From contig JAEWQV010000014.1 of the NCBI GenBank assembly GCA_023399055.1, forward strand, positions 62,001-126,000: a DNA stretch of 64,000 nucleotides, read 5' to 3'. Both the position numbers and the translations under genes were made by a program. Origin of the DNA: Bacillota bacterium (lineage in GTDB: Bacteria; Bacillota; Clostridia; Lachnospirales; Lachnospiraceae). Shown piece by piece: positions 6,727 to 16,261 of the stretch; position 1 is the stretch's first letter; each line of letters begins with the position of its first letter. The notes under the pieces are model-generated. The model had not been told where the DNA came from and searched no databases. It saw nothing but the letters and a program-made list of their open reading frames with translations.

Positions 6727-7599
6727 ATGATAAAACAATTTATTGAGGGCATTACTAATTCTAATTTTGAACTATATAGTATTAGAGTAATGCAAGAGGG
6801 TAAACTGATTGCAGGGCATGATTTTGCGCCAAATATCAGACGCCCAATTTATTCTGTGACCAAAAGCTTTACCTCAATAGCACTAGGCATAGCCATGGAT
6901 GAATATGATCTTAAGCTAGAGGATAGTATCTTTAAGTATTTAGAAGAAGATTTACCAACGAACTGTTCTCAAGATATGAAAGATTCATTGGAATATATTA
7001 CAATCAAACGATTATTAACCATGTCAGTTTTGGGGTATCCTTTTCGCCCCAAGGGCGATGATTGGATAAGTTATTCACTTCAAGTTCCTTTAGCAGAGGT
7101 GCAAAAAGAAAAATTTGCTTATTCCAATATACCAGCTTACTTAATTGGAGTTATTATTGAAAAAATAGTTAAGCAAAATGTGATGGATTTTTTACAACCA
7201 AGGCTTATGGAACCTTTGGGAATTAAATCACCCATTTATAGCAACTGTCCCCAGGGACATTTTAACGGGGCAACTGGAATGGAATTAACAGTGGATGAGC
7301 TAGCCTTATTTGGCCAGTTATACTTACAAAGTGGTAAGTGGAAGGATAAAGCCCTTATTAATCCAAGCTGGATTGAGCAAGCAACAAAAAAGCAAATTGA
7401 TAATAGGGATTATGGCTATGGTTATTATTTTTGGATTACCAAACCTACGGGGTACCTAATGAGTGGTAAATTGGGTCAGCGGTGCTATGTATTTCCAGAA
7501 AAGCAGTTAGTTATTACCTACTTGGGAAATTTAGATACTGAGGATAATAATTATCAAGTTGATATGCTAATGTTGGAGCATTTCTATGACAAGTTATAG
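6727..7599 (+). CDS. Serine hydrolase of the beta-lactamase class C/penicillin-binding fold
   Basis: The 290-residue protein carries the SxxK nucleophile motif SVTK at 43-46 and the YxN motif YSN at 132-134. A GKLGQ segment near the C-terminus (about residue 248) may replace the KTG motif. No signal peptide is seen, so it is probably cytoplasmic and more likely an esterase or peptidase than a resistance enzyme. AAAGGAG lies 12 bases upstream of the ATG. The gene stands alone between terminators and nfnB-like DNA; the substrate cannot be inferred. Confidence 0.8.
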   Translation: MIKQFIEGITNSNFELYSIRVMQEGKLIAGHDFAPNIRRPIYSVTKSFTSIALGIAMDEYDLKLEDSIFKYLEEDLPTNCSQDMKDSLEYITIKRLLTMSVLGYPFRPKGDDWISYSLQVPLAEVQKEKFAYSNIPAYLIGVIIEKIVKQNVMDFLQPRLMEPLGIKSPIYSNCPQGHFNGATGMELTVDELALFGQLYLQSGKWKDKALINPSWIEQATKKQIDNRDYGYGYYFWITKPTGYLMSGKLGQRCYVFPEKQLVITYLGNLDTEDNNYQVDMLMLEHFYDKL

Positions 7600-7697
7600 A
7601 AACTATATAGAATGGTGGATATAAGTCAATAATTGAAATAAGCATGGTCTAACTTTTAAAGCAGTAAAGCAAAAAATAAAACTAGGAGGCATTCATC

Positions 7698-8201
7698 ATG
7701 CAAGAAATATTTAATCGTAGAAGTGTTCGTAGATTTAAAGATCAGGTGGTTGAACCAGAAAAAATTGATAAAATACTAAGAGCAGCAATGCAGGCTCCTT
7801 CTGCGGCCAATCAACAGCCTTGGGAATTTATTGTTATAGAGAATAAAGAAAGGCTTCAGGAGTTGTCAGATGTATCCCCTTATGCGAAACCAACTGCAAG
7901 TTCAGGTGCTACTTTTGTACTCTTAGCAGATGTAAACACCTTTAGAGTACCTACCGCTTGGGAACAGGACATGGGTGCAGTTTCCCAGAATATGTTACTT
8001 GAGGCAGTTCATCTTGGCCTTGGAGGTGTATGGCTTGGAGTACAGACAGCAGAGGTTGTAGTAGAGAAGGTTCGTAAAATGTTCGACCTTCCAGAGCATA
8101 TTCTACCTTTTGCCTTAATTGCTATTGGTTATCCAGAAGGAAAAGGTAATGAATTTGTTGATCGATATAATGAGGATCGTGTGCATTATGAAAAGTGGTA
8201 A
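7698..8201 (+). CDS. Nitroreductase family protein
   Basis: This is a 167-residue FMN-dependent nitroreductase-fold protein. The N-terminal IFNRRSVRRFKDQVVEPEKI, then MQAPSAANQQPWEFIVI, are the flavin-binding signatures. GLGGVWLGVQ and LIAIGYPEGKG complete the fold. It probably reduces nitro or quinone-like compounds with NAD(P)H. AGGAGG is placed 8 bases before the ATG. It is monocistronic, with a hairpin downstream. Confidence 0.9.
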   Translation: MQEIFNRRSVRRFKDQVVEPEKIDKILRAAMQAPSAANQQPWEFIVIENKERLQELSDVSPYAKPTASSGATFVLLADVNTFRVPTAWEQDMGAVSQNMLLEAVHLGLGGVWLGVQTAEVVVEKVRKMFDLPEHILPFALIAIGYPEGKGNEFVDRYNEDRVHYEKW

Positions 8202-8220
8202 TAGTTGAAGAATACAATAG

Positions 8221-8256
8221 AGAACTGTTAAATGCATTTTTGTATTTAACAGTTCT
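8221..8256. terminator. Hairpin between convergent nitroreductase and alpha/beta hydrolase genes
   Basis: A perfect 13-bp stem (8221-8233 with 8244-8256) lies 19 bases after the nitroreductase stop. The T-tract is weak (CATTATAT), so termination may be partial. Confidence 0.65.
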
Positions 8257-8328
8257 CATTATATATTAGTCTGATGTTTTATATTCTATTAAAGATATAT
8301 AAGCTGTAATGAATTTGCTTGATTCTAA

Positions 8329-9090
8329 TTACGGAGTTGCTAGTTCGTTTGCATGTATAAATGTTAATATTTCATCTGAAGTAATATCCCATTGTTCTCC
8401 TGCGGATATGGTAGCTTCACCGTCTCCTTTTTGTAATCCATAATCACCGAATTGTGCGTGATTAGCACCCTTAATACTTGTTTCGGTGAATTCTGCAGGC
8501 ATTAAAATTCTGTATTTATTATATTTATCAAGATTAAGTACTTGATCATTACTTCCATAAATAGAAAGTACATGAAGATTGCTGGAGGATAAATCCTTTG
8601 TGGGGTAAGCTGCTAGAAGGATTATACCTTTGAACTTATCGCTATTCTCTGCTGCAAAGTTGGCCGCCATGGCCCCTCCCAGAGAATGGCCACCAATATA
8701 CCAACGCTTAATCTGAGTATATTCTTTCATAATATCGAGTGCAGCATCTGCATCAAAAACAGCTAGGTTAAAAGGCATTTTTGGTAATACGCAGAACACA
8801 TTACCATATGCAATTTGTTCTAATATAGGAGCATATGCACTATACTCCACCTTGCCGCCGGGATAGAAGATAAAACCCACGTCAGAATTGGAATTTCCAA
8901 AGCTAATACAGTTATCAAGTTTATATATAGGAACTCGTTTGCTTTCAAGTGCTTTTTTTGCAGCATCTTTCGAATGACTGTAATTAGAGGTATAGATAAG
9001 GAAGGCTCCTACCAATAATAAAACGAGAGCTAAGCATGAAATAAATATAATCTTCATAATCTTATGTAAGCGTAAATTCTGTTTCTTCAT
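8329..9090 (-). CDS. Membrane-anchored alpha/beta hydrolase
   Basis: The 253-residue protein starts with a basic stretch and a membrane segment (IIFISCLALVLLLVGAFLIY, about 14-33), so the catalytic part is probably outside the membrane. The nucleophile elbow is GGHSLGGAMAA (GxSxG) near residue 135. Later YGSNDQVLN carries the likely acid residue, and GANHAQFG the His. This fits the carboxylesterase/dienelactone-hydrolase-like alpha/beta fold. It is convergent with the nitroreductase gene and has no partner genes. Confidence 0.8.
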   Translation of the reverse strand: MKKQNLRLHKIMKIIFISCLALVLLLVGAFLIYTSNYSHSKDAAKKALESKRVPIYKLDNCISFGNSNSDVGFIFYPGGKVEYSAYAPILEQIAYGNVFCVLPKMPFNLAVFDADAALDIMKEYTQIKRWYIGGHSLGGAMAANFAAENSDKFKGIILLAAYPTKDLSSSNLHVLSIYGSNDQVLNLDKYNKYRILMPAEFTETSIKGANHAQFGDYGLQKGDGEATISAGEQWDITSDEILTFIHANELATP

Positions 9091-9471
9091 ATAAATCCAC
9101 CGATCCTCAATTTGTATTATGGCTAAGAGTCATGCTAAGTACTTTTCTAATTCCTATTTTATAGGTAGCACTCTACTTATTTATATTAGTCTAAACGTAT
9201 GTGATAGTCAATGTGCTAAGGAAATTATGCAGACCCTTAGGGTTTTTTGCAAAATTTATTTAGGAAGTCCTTAGATTAATTTATACTCAATTATTTTTTC
9301 GATAGTATTATTGGATTTTTCTGGTGATACTATATCCAGATTAGATACTACATCAGCTGAGGGGTAAACTAATTAAAAATATTGTGAGATTTATGTTTAC
9401 AGGCAGTGTTAAATAATTGTCAATTAACTACTATATTTTGATAGAACTTGTAAACAAATCCATATATTTTG
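9091..9471. other. Intergenic region upstream of the V-ATPase operon
   Basis: No ORF or RNA gene was recognised. The region is AT-rich. A short ACCC/GGGT hairpin followed by TTTTTT lies at about 9234-9250 and could stop read-through towards the ATPase operon. Confidence 0.5.
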
Positions 9472-9500
9472 TTGAATTATACTTTTTCATAGGTTATAAT
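9472..9500 (+). promoter_or_regulatory. Predicted promoter of the V-type ATPase operon
   Basis: TTGAAT (9472-9477) and a consensus TATAAT (9495-9500) are 17 bases apart, about 80 bases before the first gene. No other good promoter was seen before the operon. Confidence 0.75.
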
Positions 9501-9582
9501 AAGTTAGATACAAATTATTATAAATAGTGCTAGGTGATACCAGAATATTCTTAAGATAATATGATAATTTGGAGGTGAATAA

Positions 9583-9900
9583 ATGGCAAAAGAAACTGTA
9601 CAAGCTGTGCGGCGAGCGGAATTGGATGCAATAAACAGGGAGCAGGAAGCTTTAAAGCGTATGGAAACTATTATTTCTGAAGCTGAACAAAAAGCGAGGG
9701 AATTGATTGCTGCTACAACAAAACAGGCACAGCAGCAAGCGGAGCAAAAAAAAGCAGCAGCGACCCAGAGAGGCTTGGAGTTGCTGGAAGCGGCTAAAAT
9801 AACATCAGAAAATGAAGTTTCCCTTATGAAGGAAATGGCTCTTCGCAAGGAAGGTGATGTAATTCGTATGATTCTCGCCAGTGTAATCCACGCAAATTAA
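9583..9900 (+). CDS. ntpF: V-type ATPase peripheral-stalk subunit (H/G type, NtpF-like)
   Basis: The 105-residue protein is almost entirely a charged coiled coil (repeated EALKRMETIISEAEQKAREL, then Gln/Ala/Lys-rich heptads). This is the pattern of the AhaH/NtpF stalk subunit that pairs with subunit E to hold the stator. It opens the operon, where Enterococcus hirae also has ntpF. GGAGGTG lies 7 bases before the ATG. The assignment relies on position and composition, as these subunits share little sequence. Confidence 0.85.
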   Translation: MAKETVQAVRRAELDAINREQEALKRMETIISEAEQKARELIAATTKQAQQQAEQKKAAATQRGLELLEAAKITSENEVSLMKEMALRKEGDVIRMILASVIHAN

Positions 9901-9956
9901 AGAAATCATCTGTGGGTTTATAAGTAGTGTAACAGTTAAGAGGAGGTGTATGAAGC

Positions 9957-11984
9957 ATGGCCATGCTGCAAATGCAGCGAATTAGTATTTATGCATTAAA
10001 AAGAGATCGAAAGCAGATATTGGAATTATTACAGCGTAAAGGTGTTCTTGAGATTAATGATCGAATTAAACAAGATCAGGTGTTTCAGAAAATGGAGGTA
10101 TCCCAGGTTAGAACAGCCTTCGAAAGAAACATTAATCTGGCAAAGGAAGCATCCCAGATTTTAAGTGGATATGTTTCTGAAAAAAAATCTATGCTGTCTT
10201 CGTTTGAGGGTAGAAAAATCGCATCAGTTGAGGACTATAGTAATTTTGCTGGTAAACGGGAGGATACCCTGCGTATTGCAAACCAAGTAATTACCTGTAA
10301 TAAAGGGATAGCCGAGGGAAAGGCTGAGATTTTAAAGCTGGAAGCGCAGATTGAGATGCTAAAGCCCTGGACGAATCTGGACATCCCCCTGAACTTTGAA
10401 GGCACCAGAAAGACAAAGAGCTTTATTGGTACTTTTCCAAAGGAGTATTCTTTGGAACTGCTCTATCAGGAGTTGGCTGATTATTTACCATTGAACATTG
10501 ATATCATCAGTGTTTCTAAGGAACAGACCTGCGTATTTATTTTGGTTACGAAGGACCAGCAGGAGACGGTATACGAAAAGTTAAGACAGATGGAATTCTC
10601 GCTTCCCAGTGTTTCGGCGGATAAAGCACCTGCACTAAAGCTGGAAGAGTTCGTCAATCGGATTACTTCTATTAGGGAAGAGATAAATACCTTGGAGGAA
10701 GAAATTAAATCTTTTGCTGGTGCAAAGGAGGATTTACTTTTCTTACAGGATTATGAGCGTATGAGATCTGATAAATATCAGGTTTTGGGTGAAATTACTC
10801 AGTCAAAGAATGTATTCATCATTACGGGCTATATTCCTGAAAAAGAAGTAAAAGCTTTGAAGGAAGAGCTGGAAGGTAAATTTGTTCTTAATGTTGAGGT
10901 TGAGGCTCCAAGAAAAAAGGAAGATGTTCCTGTACTCTTGAAAAATAACCCATTTTCAGCACCTACAGAATCGGTTGTAGAAGGCTTCTCACTACCTGCA
11001 AAGGGAGAGATTGATCCAACTGCAATATTAGCACTTTTTTATTATGTGATGTTTGGTATTATGCTTGCAGACGCAGGTTATGGAATCATTATGGTAGCAG
11101 CCTGCGGCTATATTCTAATTAAAAACAGACATACCATAGAAGACGGAACTAAGAAATTTATGTCAATGTTTTTGTACTGCGGTATTTCAACAACCTTCTG
11201 GGGTGTGATGTTTGGAGGTTACTTCGGAGATGTCTTTGATGTAATTGCGACTACCTATTTTGGGGCTACAGAAGTGCCGGTAATACCACCCGTATGGTTC
11301 TTTCCGGTTAATGCACCAATGCGTATGCTTACGTTTTCGATTATCTTGGGACTAATACACATCATTACCGGTTATTGCATTAAGGTTTATCAGTCCTGGA
11401 AGCAAAAGGATTATAGTTCAATTGTATATGATTCACTATCTTGGGTTTTACTTATCATAAGCTGTGCTGTTTTACTTATGTCAATGGACATGATTCAAAA
11501 TATCTTAGGAGTATCCCTTGTAATTCCGGTTAGTGTTAATACAGGCGCAGGAATTGGAGCAGTAGTAGGAGCATTAATAATTATTTTTACGAATGGGCGT
11601 GAATCTAAAAATCCAGTAAAGCGTGTATTAAAAGGAGTCTATGCGCTATATGGTATCACAGGAATCCTAAGTGATGTCCTATCTTATTCCCGCTTGCTGG
11701 CTTTAGGCCTAGCATCCGGTATTATAGGAAATGTTATTAACAAAATGGCTGCAATTGCCAGTGGCTCCGCAGGATATATTGGTATTATCTTTTTTGTAGT
11801 TATCGTTTTGGCCGGACATGCACTTAATATTGGAATCAATGCATTGGGTGCCTATGTTCATACGATAAGACTTCAATATGTAGAATTCTTTGGTAAGTTT
11901 TATAGTGGTGGAGGTCGTGCCTTCAATCCATTTTCAATGAAAACAAAATATTACAAAATTAAGGAGAATGTAAACAATGGATAA
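9957..11984 (+). CDS. ntpI: V-type ATPase subunit I (membrane stator, a-subunit type)
   Basis: Subunit I supplies the ion half-channels of the V0 sector and anchors the peripheral stalks. The 675-residue protein has a long, largely helical cytoplasmic N-terminal half. A membrane half with about seven or eight helices begins near residue 355 (FYYVMFGIMLADAGYG). SDVLSYSRLLALGLASG contains the conserved Arg of the ion path, and ALGAYVHTIRLQYVEFFGKFY is also family-typical. AGGAGG at 9941-9946 supports the ATG at 9957. It overlaps the next gene by 8 bases. Confidence 0.95.
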   Translation: MAMLQMQRISIYALKRDRKQILELLQRKGVLEINDRIKQDQVFQKMEVSQVRTAFERNINLAKEASQILSGYVSEKKSMLSSFEGRKIASVEDYSNFAGKREDTLRIANQVITCNKGIAEGKAEILKLEAQIEMLKPWTNLDIPLNFEGTRKTKSFIGTFPKEYSLELLYQELADYLPLNIDIISVSKEQTCVFILVTKDQQETVYEKLRQMEFSLPSVSADKAPALKLEEFVNRITSIREEINTLEEEIKSFAGAKEDLLFLQDYERMRSDKYQVLGEITQSKNVFIITGYIPEKEVKALKEELEGKFVLNVEVEAPRKKEDVPVLLKNNPFSAPTESVVEGFSLPAKGEIDPTAILALFYYVMFGIMLADAGYGIIMVAACGYILIKNRHTIEDGTKKFMSMFLYCGISTTFWGVMFGGYFGDVFDVIATTYFGATEVPVIPPVWFFPVNAPMRMLTFSIILGLIHIITGYCIKVYQSWKQKDYSSIVYDSLSWVLLIISCAVLLMSMDMIQNILGVSLVIPVSVNTGAGIGAVVGALIIIFTNGRESKNPVKRVLKGVYALYGITGILSDVLSYSRLLALGLASGIIGNVINKMAAIASGSAGYIGIIFFVVIVLAGHALNIGINALGAYVHTIRLQYVEFFGKFYSGGGRAFNPFSMKTKYYKIKENVNNG

Positions 11985-12459
11985 ATATGGAATCGTTTTT
12001 GCGTTATTAGGTGCAGCTATATCTACTTTAGGGGCAGGTGCTGGTTCAGCAAAAGCTGTAGGTATGGGCGGTGAAGCTGCTTCGGGTCTCGTAACTGAGG
12101 ATCCTGCTAAGTTTGGTAAGGCCTTAATTCTTCAGCTGTTACCAGGTACCCAGGGTATTTATGGATTTTTGATTACAATAATTACACTGAGCAATATTGG
12201 AGTTATGGGTGGAAGCAATGACTTTGGTATGGCCAAAGGCTTACTTTATTTTGCTGCTTGTCTCCCTATGGCAATTGTTGGATATTACTCAGCAATTGCA
12301 CAGGCAAAAGCAGCGGTAGCAGGTATGGGTCTCTTTGCAAAAAGGCCTGATCAGTTTGGTAAAGCAATGATTTTCCCTATTATGGTTGAAACCTATGCGA
12401 TTTTAGCACTGTTGATTTCATTCTTAGCTGTCAATGGCGTGGCTGGTTTATCCATCTAA
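11977..12459 (+). CDS. ntpK: V-type ATPase proteolipid subunit K, Na+-type ligand set
   Basis: This 160-residue rotor proteolipid is a duplicated hairpin with four membrane helices. The ion-carrying Glu is present only in the last helix (E138 in IMVETYAIL); the first hairpin has LLPGTQGIYGF instead. L55, T58, Q59, Y62, a Gln in SAIAQAK (Q109) and E138 correspond to the Na+ ligands described for Enterococcus hirae NtpK, so Na+ coupling is likely. AAGGAG precedes the ATG, which overlaps the end of ntpI. Confidence 0.95.
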   Translation: MDKYGIVFALLGAAISTLGAGAGSAKAVGMGGEAASGLVTEDPAKFGKALILQLLPGTQGIYGFLITIITLSNIGVMGGSNDFGMAKGLLYFAACLPMAIVGYYSAIAQAKAAVAGMGLFAKRPDQFGKAMIFPIMVETYAILALLISFLAVNGVAGLSI

Positions 12460-12482
12460 ATCATAGAAAGCATAGAAAATGC

Positions 12483-12499
12483 CACCGTAATTTACGGTG
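12483..12499 (+). promoter_or_regulatory. Small hairpin between ntpK and ntpE
   Basis: CACCGTAA (12483-12490) pairs with TTACGGTG (12492-12499) around a very tight loop. There is no T-tract. The proteolipid is needed in several copies per complex, so a hairpin that protects the ntpK message from 3' decay is a reasonable inference. Confidence 0.45.
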
Positions 12500-12514
12500 A
12501 ATATGGAGGCTATA

Positions 12515-13114
12515 ATGACTGGATTAGAAAAAATATTGAAGGCCATTAAGGATGAGGCACAGCTGGCTGCAGATAAAATTCTTGAGGAGGCAAATAATCA
12601 GGCGCAGGCAATTCTGGCTTCTGCTAAATTGGAAGCAGAGAAAAAAGCAGCCCAGATTGAAGAAAAGGCAGAGCTTGAAGTAAGAGATATCCTAAACCGT
12701 TCTGAATCAGCAGCAGCCTTACAGAAGAGAAAAAGTCTTCTTGAGACAAAGCAGCAGCTAATTAGCGGTACCATTGCACAGGCCAGAAAGTCTTTGACGC
12801 AACTGCCGGCAACTGAATATATAGATATTATTCTTAGTATGGTAAAGAAGTATGCACATAACCAGACGGGACAGATTCAATTTTCAGCTGTAGATAAGGA
12901 AAAACTTCCCGCTGATTTTGACACACGTTTAAAAATAGCATTATCAGATCGCCCCTCTGCAGCATTGACGGTATCAGAGAAGACGGCAAAATTGGATGGG
13001 GGATTTTTATTAATCTATGGGGATTTTGAAGAAAACTGCACCTTTGACGCAATGTTTGCAGCGGAGAAAGATAACCTGCAGGATAAGGTTCATTTCCTAC
13101 TGTTTGAAGAATAA
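12515..13114 (+). CDS. ntpE: V-type ATPase subunit E (peripheral stalk)
   Basis: Subunit E forms the stalk with the H/G-type subunit and binds the catalytic head. The protein starts with a long Ala/Glu/Lys coiled coil (residues 1-90) and ends in a globular head-binding domain (TAKLDGGFLLIYGDFEENCTFDA, family-typical). I use the ATG at 12515 (199 residues), because GGAGG at 12505-12509 lies 5 bases upstream. An upstream in-frame GTG at 12497 is inside the hairpin and lacks a ribosome-binding site. Confidence 0.92.
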   Translation: MTGLEKILKAIKDEAQLAADKILEEANNQAQAILASAKLEAEKKAAQIEEKAELEVRDILNRSESAAALQKRKSLLETKQQLISGTIAQARKSLTQLPATEYIDIILSMVKKYAHNQTGQIQFSAVDKEKLPADFDTRLKIALSDRPSAALTVSEKTAKLDGGFLLIYGDFEENCTFDAMFAAEKDNLQDKVHFLLFEE

Positions 13115-13162
13115 TTGTGCTGCCCAAATCACTGGTTGTGGCAGAATGGAGGAATAGGATAT

Positions 13163-14131
13163 ATGGCAGAACAGCTCTACACTTATGCAGTGGCTCGAAT
13201 ACGATCTAAGGAGATGCTTCTTCTTAGCAAGTCCGATATTGATCAGCTACTTAACTGCAAAAGTGAGAAAGAATGTTTGAAATTGCTGGCAGAAAAAGGT
13301 TGGGGTAAGACTGGGGATGAAGCTTCAGAAGAGATGTTAAAAATTGAAAGAGAAAAGACCTGGATTCTGATGAGGGAATTAGTGGAGGATGCTTCGGTCT
13401 TTAGCATGTTCCTTTCTACTAATGACTACCACAATCTGAAGGCTGCCATTAAGCAAATATACACTGATTCGAAACAGGAGGATATCTATATCGCCCAAGG
13501 AACAGTACCTGTTGATATTATTCTGAATGCGGTAAAAGAACATGATTTTTCCTCTCTCCCAGCTCATATGCAAAAGTGTGCAGAGGAAGCTTATCAGATA
13601 CTTATGCATACTGGTGACAGCCAGTTATGTGATGTAATCCTCGATAAAGCAGCCCTGGAAGAGATGCTGAAAAAGTGTAAGGAATCTAAGGTGGAGCTAT
13701 TGGCAAAATATGCGGAATTAAAGGTTGCGGCGGCAGATATTAATATTGCTGTACGCAGTAATAAGACCCGTAAATCCCGAGCCTTTATGGAAAAAGCTAT
13801 TGCTGATTGTAGTTCCCTGGATAAAACTAAATTAATTAATGCAGCTCTGGAAAGCCTAGAGGCAGTATATCATTATTTACAATTCACTGACTATGCAGAT
13901 GCGATTGATGCAATCAAAGAATCCTCTTCAGCCTTCGAGCGCTGGTGTGATAATTTGATTATGAGACATATTCGTCCGCAAAAATCAAATCCGTTTACCA
14001 TATCGCCACTGGCTGCGTATATTCTGGCAAGAGAAAATGAGATTAAAACTATTCGTATTTTACTGTCAGGAAAACGAAATGATATTGCAGACAATATCAT
14101 CAGAGAAAGAATGAGGGATATGTATGTATAG
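13163..14131 (+). CDS. ntpC: V-type ATPase subunit C (NtpC, d-type socket)
   Basis: NtpC sits on the proteolipid ring and connects it to the central shaft. The protein is all-helical and begins MAEQLYTYAVARIRSKEMLLL, as in the family. GGAGG at 13148-13152, 10 bases upstream, supports the ATG at 13163 (322 residues). The open frame continues upstream but has no better start. The C-terminal segment AAYILARENEIKTIRILLSG is conserved in bacterial subunits C. It overlaps the next gene by 8 bases. Confidence 0.93.
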   Translation: MAEQLYTYAVARIRSKEMLLLSKSDIDQLLNCKSEKECLKLLAEKGWGKTGDEASEEMLKIEREKTWILMRELVEDASVFSMFLSTNDYHNLKAAIKQIYTDSKQEDIYIAQGTVPVDIILNAVKEHDFSSLPAHMQKCAEEAYQILMHTGDSQLCDVILDKAALEEMLKKCKESKVELLAKYAELKVAAADINIAVRSNKTRKSRAFMEKAIADCSSLDKTKLINAALESLEAVYHYLQFTDYADAIDAIKESSSAFERWCDNLIMRHIRPQKSNPFTISPLAAYILARENEIKTIRILLSGKRNDIADNIIRERMRDMYV

Positions 14132-14444
14132 AGTAGCTGTAATGGGTGACCAGGATAGTATCTATGGGTTTGCAGCCTTGGGCCTCGACACATTCCCGGT
14201 AACAGATAGGGATGAAGCGGCAAAATTGCTAAAAACCTTGGCTGACGGCCAATATGCGATTATCTATATCACGGAAAGTCTGCAAGCTGAATTGGAATTG
14301 GAAATAGACCGATATATTACAAGCTTTTTACCGTCCATTATACCGATACCAGGAGTGTATGGCAACACAGGCAAGGGAATGAGAAGTGTTAAGAAGTCTG
14401 TTGAGCGAGCTGTCGGCTCAGATATCATATTTGGTAATGAGTAA
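14124..14444 (+). CDS. ntpG: V-type ATPase subunit F (NtpG, shaft)
   Basis: This 106-residue subunit F attaches to subunit D in the central rotor shaft. The N-terminus MYRVAVMGDQDSIYGFAALGLDTF and the central YAIIYITESL are family signatures. IIPIPG lies near residue 72. The start overlaps the end of ntpC by 8 bases and has only a weak ribosome-binding site, so translation is probably coupled. Confidence 0.93.
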   Translation: MYRVAVMGDQDSIYGFAALGLDTFPVTDRDEAAKLLKTLADGQYAIIYITESLQAELELEIDRYITSFLPSIIPIPGVYGNTGKGMRSVKKSVERAVGSDIIFGNE

Positions 14445-14497
14445 AAGAATAAAGAAAAAATATCTATAACAAATATTGAAAAAGCAGGTGAATATAA

Positions 14498-16261
14498 ATG
14501 AGCAAAGGCACCATTAAAAAAGTTGCCGGTCCTTTGGTAATTGCGCAGGGAATGCGTGATGCTAATATGTTTGACGTGGTTCGTGTAAGTGAACAGCGCT
14601 TGATCGGTGAAATCATTGAAATTCATGGCGACCTGGCATCTGTACAGGTTTATGAGGAAACCTCCGGTTTAGGACCGGGAGAGCCGGTTGAATCAACAGG
14701 TGCGCCATTAAGTGTTGAACTTGGACCAGGACTGATTGGAAGTATCTTTGATGGTATTCAACGTCCACTTGTTGATATTATGGAAGCTACCGGTACCAAC
14801 TTAAAGCGTGGTGTAGAGATCCCATCTTTGAAGCGTGATACTCTATGGCATTTCCTTCCTACCTCACAGATTGGTGAAGAGGTTGAGGCAGGGGATATTA
14901 TTGGTACCGTACTAGAAACCGAGGTTGTTGTTCAAAAAATAATGATTCCAAACGGTGTAAAGGGCAGAATCAAGTCTATTACTGAAGGGGATTATACTGT
15001 TGTTGATACGGTTGCTGTGCTGGAAAAAGAAGATGGCACAACGGTTAATATTACGATGATGCAGAAATGGCCTGTTCGTGTGGGCAGACCTTACAAGCAA
15101 AAGTTATCTCCGGACAAACCACTGGTTACCGGTCAACGTGTTATTGACACCCTGTTCCCAATTGCAAAGGGCGGTGTTGCGGCTGTTCCGGGTCCTTTCG
15201 GCAGTGGTAAAACTGTTGTTCAGCATCAGCTGGCAAAATGGTCGGAAGCAGATATTGTTGTATATATCGGCTGCGGTGAGCGTGGTAATGAGATGACTGA
15301 CGTACTGAATGAATTCCCGGAACTGAAGGATCCAAAGACAGGTAAGTCCTTAATGGAGAGAACTGTTTTAATTGCAAATACCTCTGACATGCCGGTTGCA
15401 GCACGTGAGGCTTCCATTTATGTAGGTATTACAATTGCGGAATATTTCCGTGATATGGGTTATTCTGTTGCGTTAATGGCGGATTCTACTTCTCGTTGGG
15501 CAGAAGCACTTCGTGAAATGTCCGGACGACTGGAGGAAATGCCTGGTGAAGAAGGTTACCCTGCTTACTTGGCTAGCCGTCTGGCACAATTTTACGAAAG
15601 AGCCGGACGTGTAATTTCCTTGGGTAAGGACGGCAGAGAAGGAGCATTATCAGCGATTGGTGCGGTTTCTCCTCCCGGTGGTGATATTTCAGAGCCGGTA
15701 TCCCAGGCAACTCTTCGTATTGTAAAGGTCTTTTGGGGACTGGATGCAAACCTGGCATATCGAAGACATTTCCCGGCAATTAACTGGTTAACCAGTTATT
15801 CCCTGTATAATTTAAGTAAATGGTTTAATGCAAATGTCGATGGACGTTGGCAGGATCTACGGACTAGAATGATGCGTATGCTGAATGATGAAGCGGAACT
15901 GGATGAGATTGTAAAGCTGGTTGGTATGGATGCATTATCCGCACCGGATCGTCTCAAGCTGGAAGCTGCCAGATCAATTCGTGAAGACTATTTACACCAG
16001 GATGCCTTCCATGAAGTAGATACTTATACAGATCTCCATAAGCAGTATTTAATGATGGAACTGGTAATTCATTATTACGACATGGCGCTTGGCTATCTGG
16101 AAAAAGGTGCTTCCATTGATGGTATTGTAAAATTACCGGTTCGTGAAAAAATTGGGCGTTTTAAGTACATTGAATTAGACAAGGTTGATCAGGAGTTTGA
16201 GGAAATAATAAAGAATTTAAATAAAGAGTTAAATCATTTATTGAATGAGGAGGAAGCCTAA
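14498..16261 (+). CDS. ntpA: V-type ATPase catalytic subunit A
   Basis: Subunit A hydrolyses or makes ATP in the A3B3 head. The 587-residue protein has the P-loop GPFGSGKTVVQHQLAKW near residue 230. It also has the non-homologous bulge region typical of A subunits (residues 110-190), YIGCGERGNEMTDVL with the catalytic Glu, and MADSTSRWAEALRE. Its stop codon shares one base with the ATG of ntpB. Confidence 0.98.
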   Translation: MSKGTIKKVAGPLVIAQGMRDANMFDVVRVSEQRLIGEIIEIHGDLASVQVYEETSGLGPGEPVESTGAPLSVELGPGLIGSIFDGIQRPLVDIMEATGTNLKRGVEIPSLKRDTLWHFLPTSQIGEEVEAGDIIGTVLETEVVVQKIMIPNGVKGRIKSITEGDYTVVDTVAVLEKEDGTTVNITMMQKWPVRVGRPYKQKLSPDKPLVTGQRVIDTLFPIAKGGVAAVPGPFGSGKTVVQHQLAKWSEADIVVYIGCGERGNEMTDVLNEFPELKDPKTGKSLMERTVLIANTSDMPVAAREASIYVGITIAEYFRDMGYSVALMADSTSRWAEALREMSGRLEEMPGEEGYPAYLASRLAQFYERAGRVISLGKDGREGALSAIGAVSPPGGDISEPVSQATLRIVKVFWGLDANLAYRRHFPAINWLTSYSLYNLSKWFNANVDGRWQDLRTRMMRMLNDEAELDEIVKLVGMDALSAPDRLKLEAARSIREDYLHQDAFHEVDTYTDLHKQYLMMELVIHYYDMALGYLEKGASIDGIVKLPVREKIGRFKYIELDKVDQEFEEIIKNLNKELNHLLNEEEA

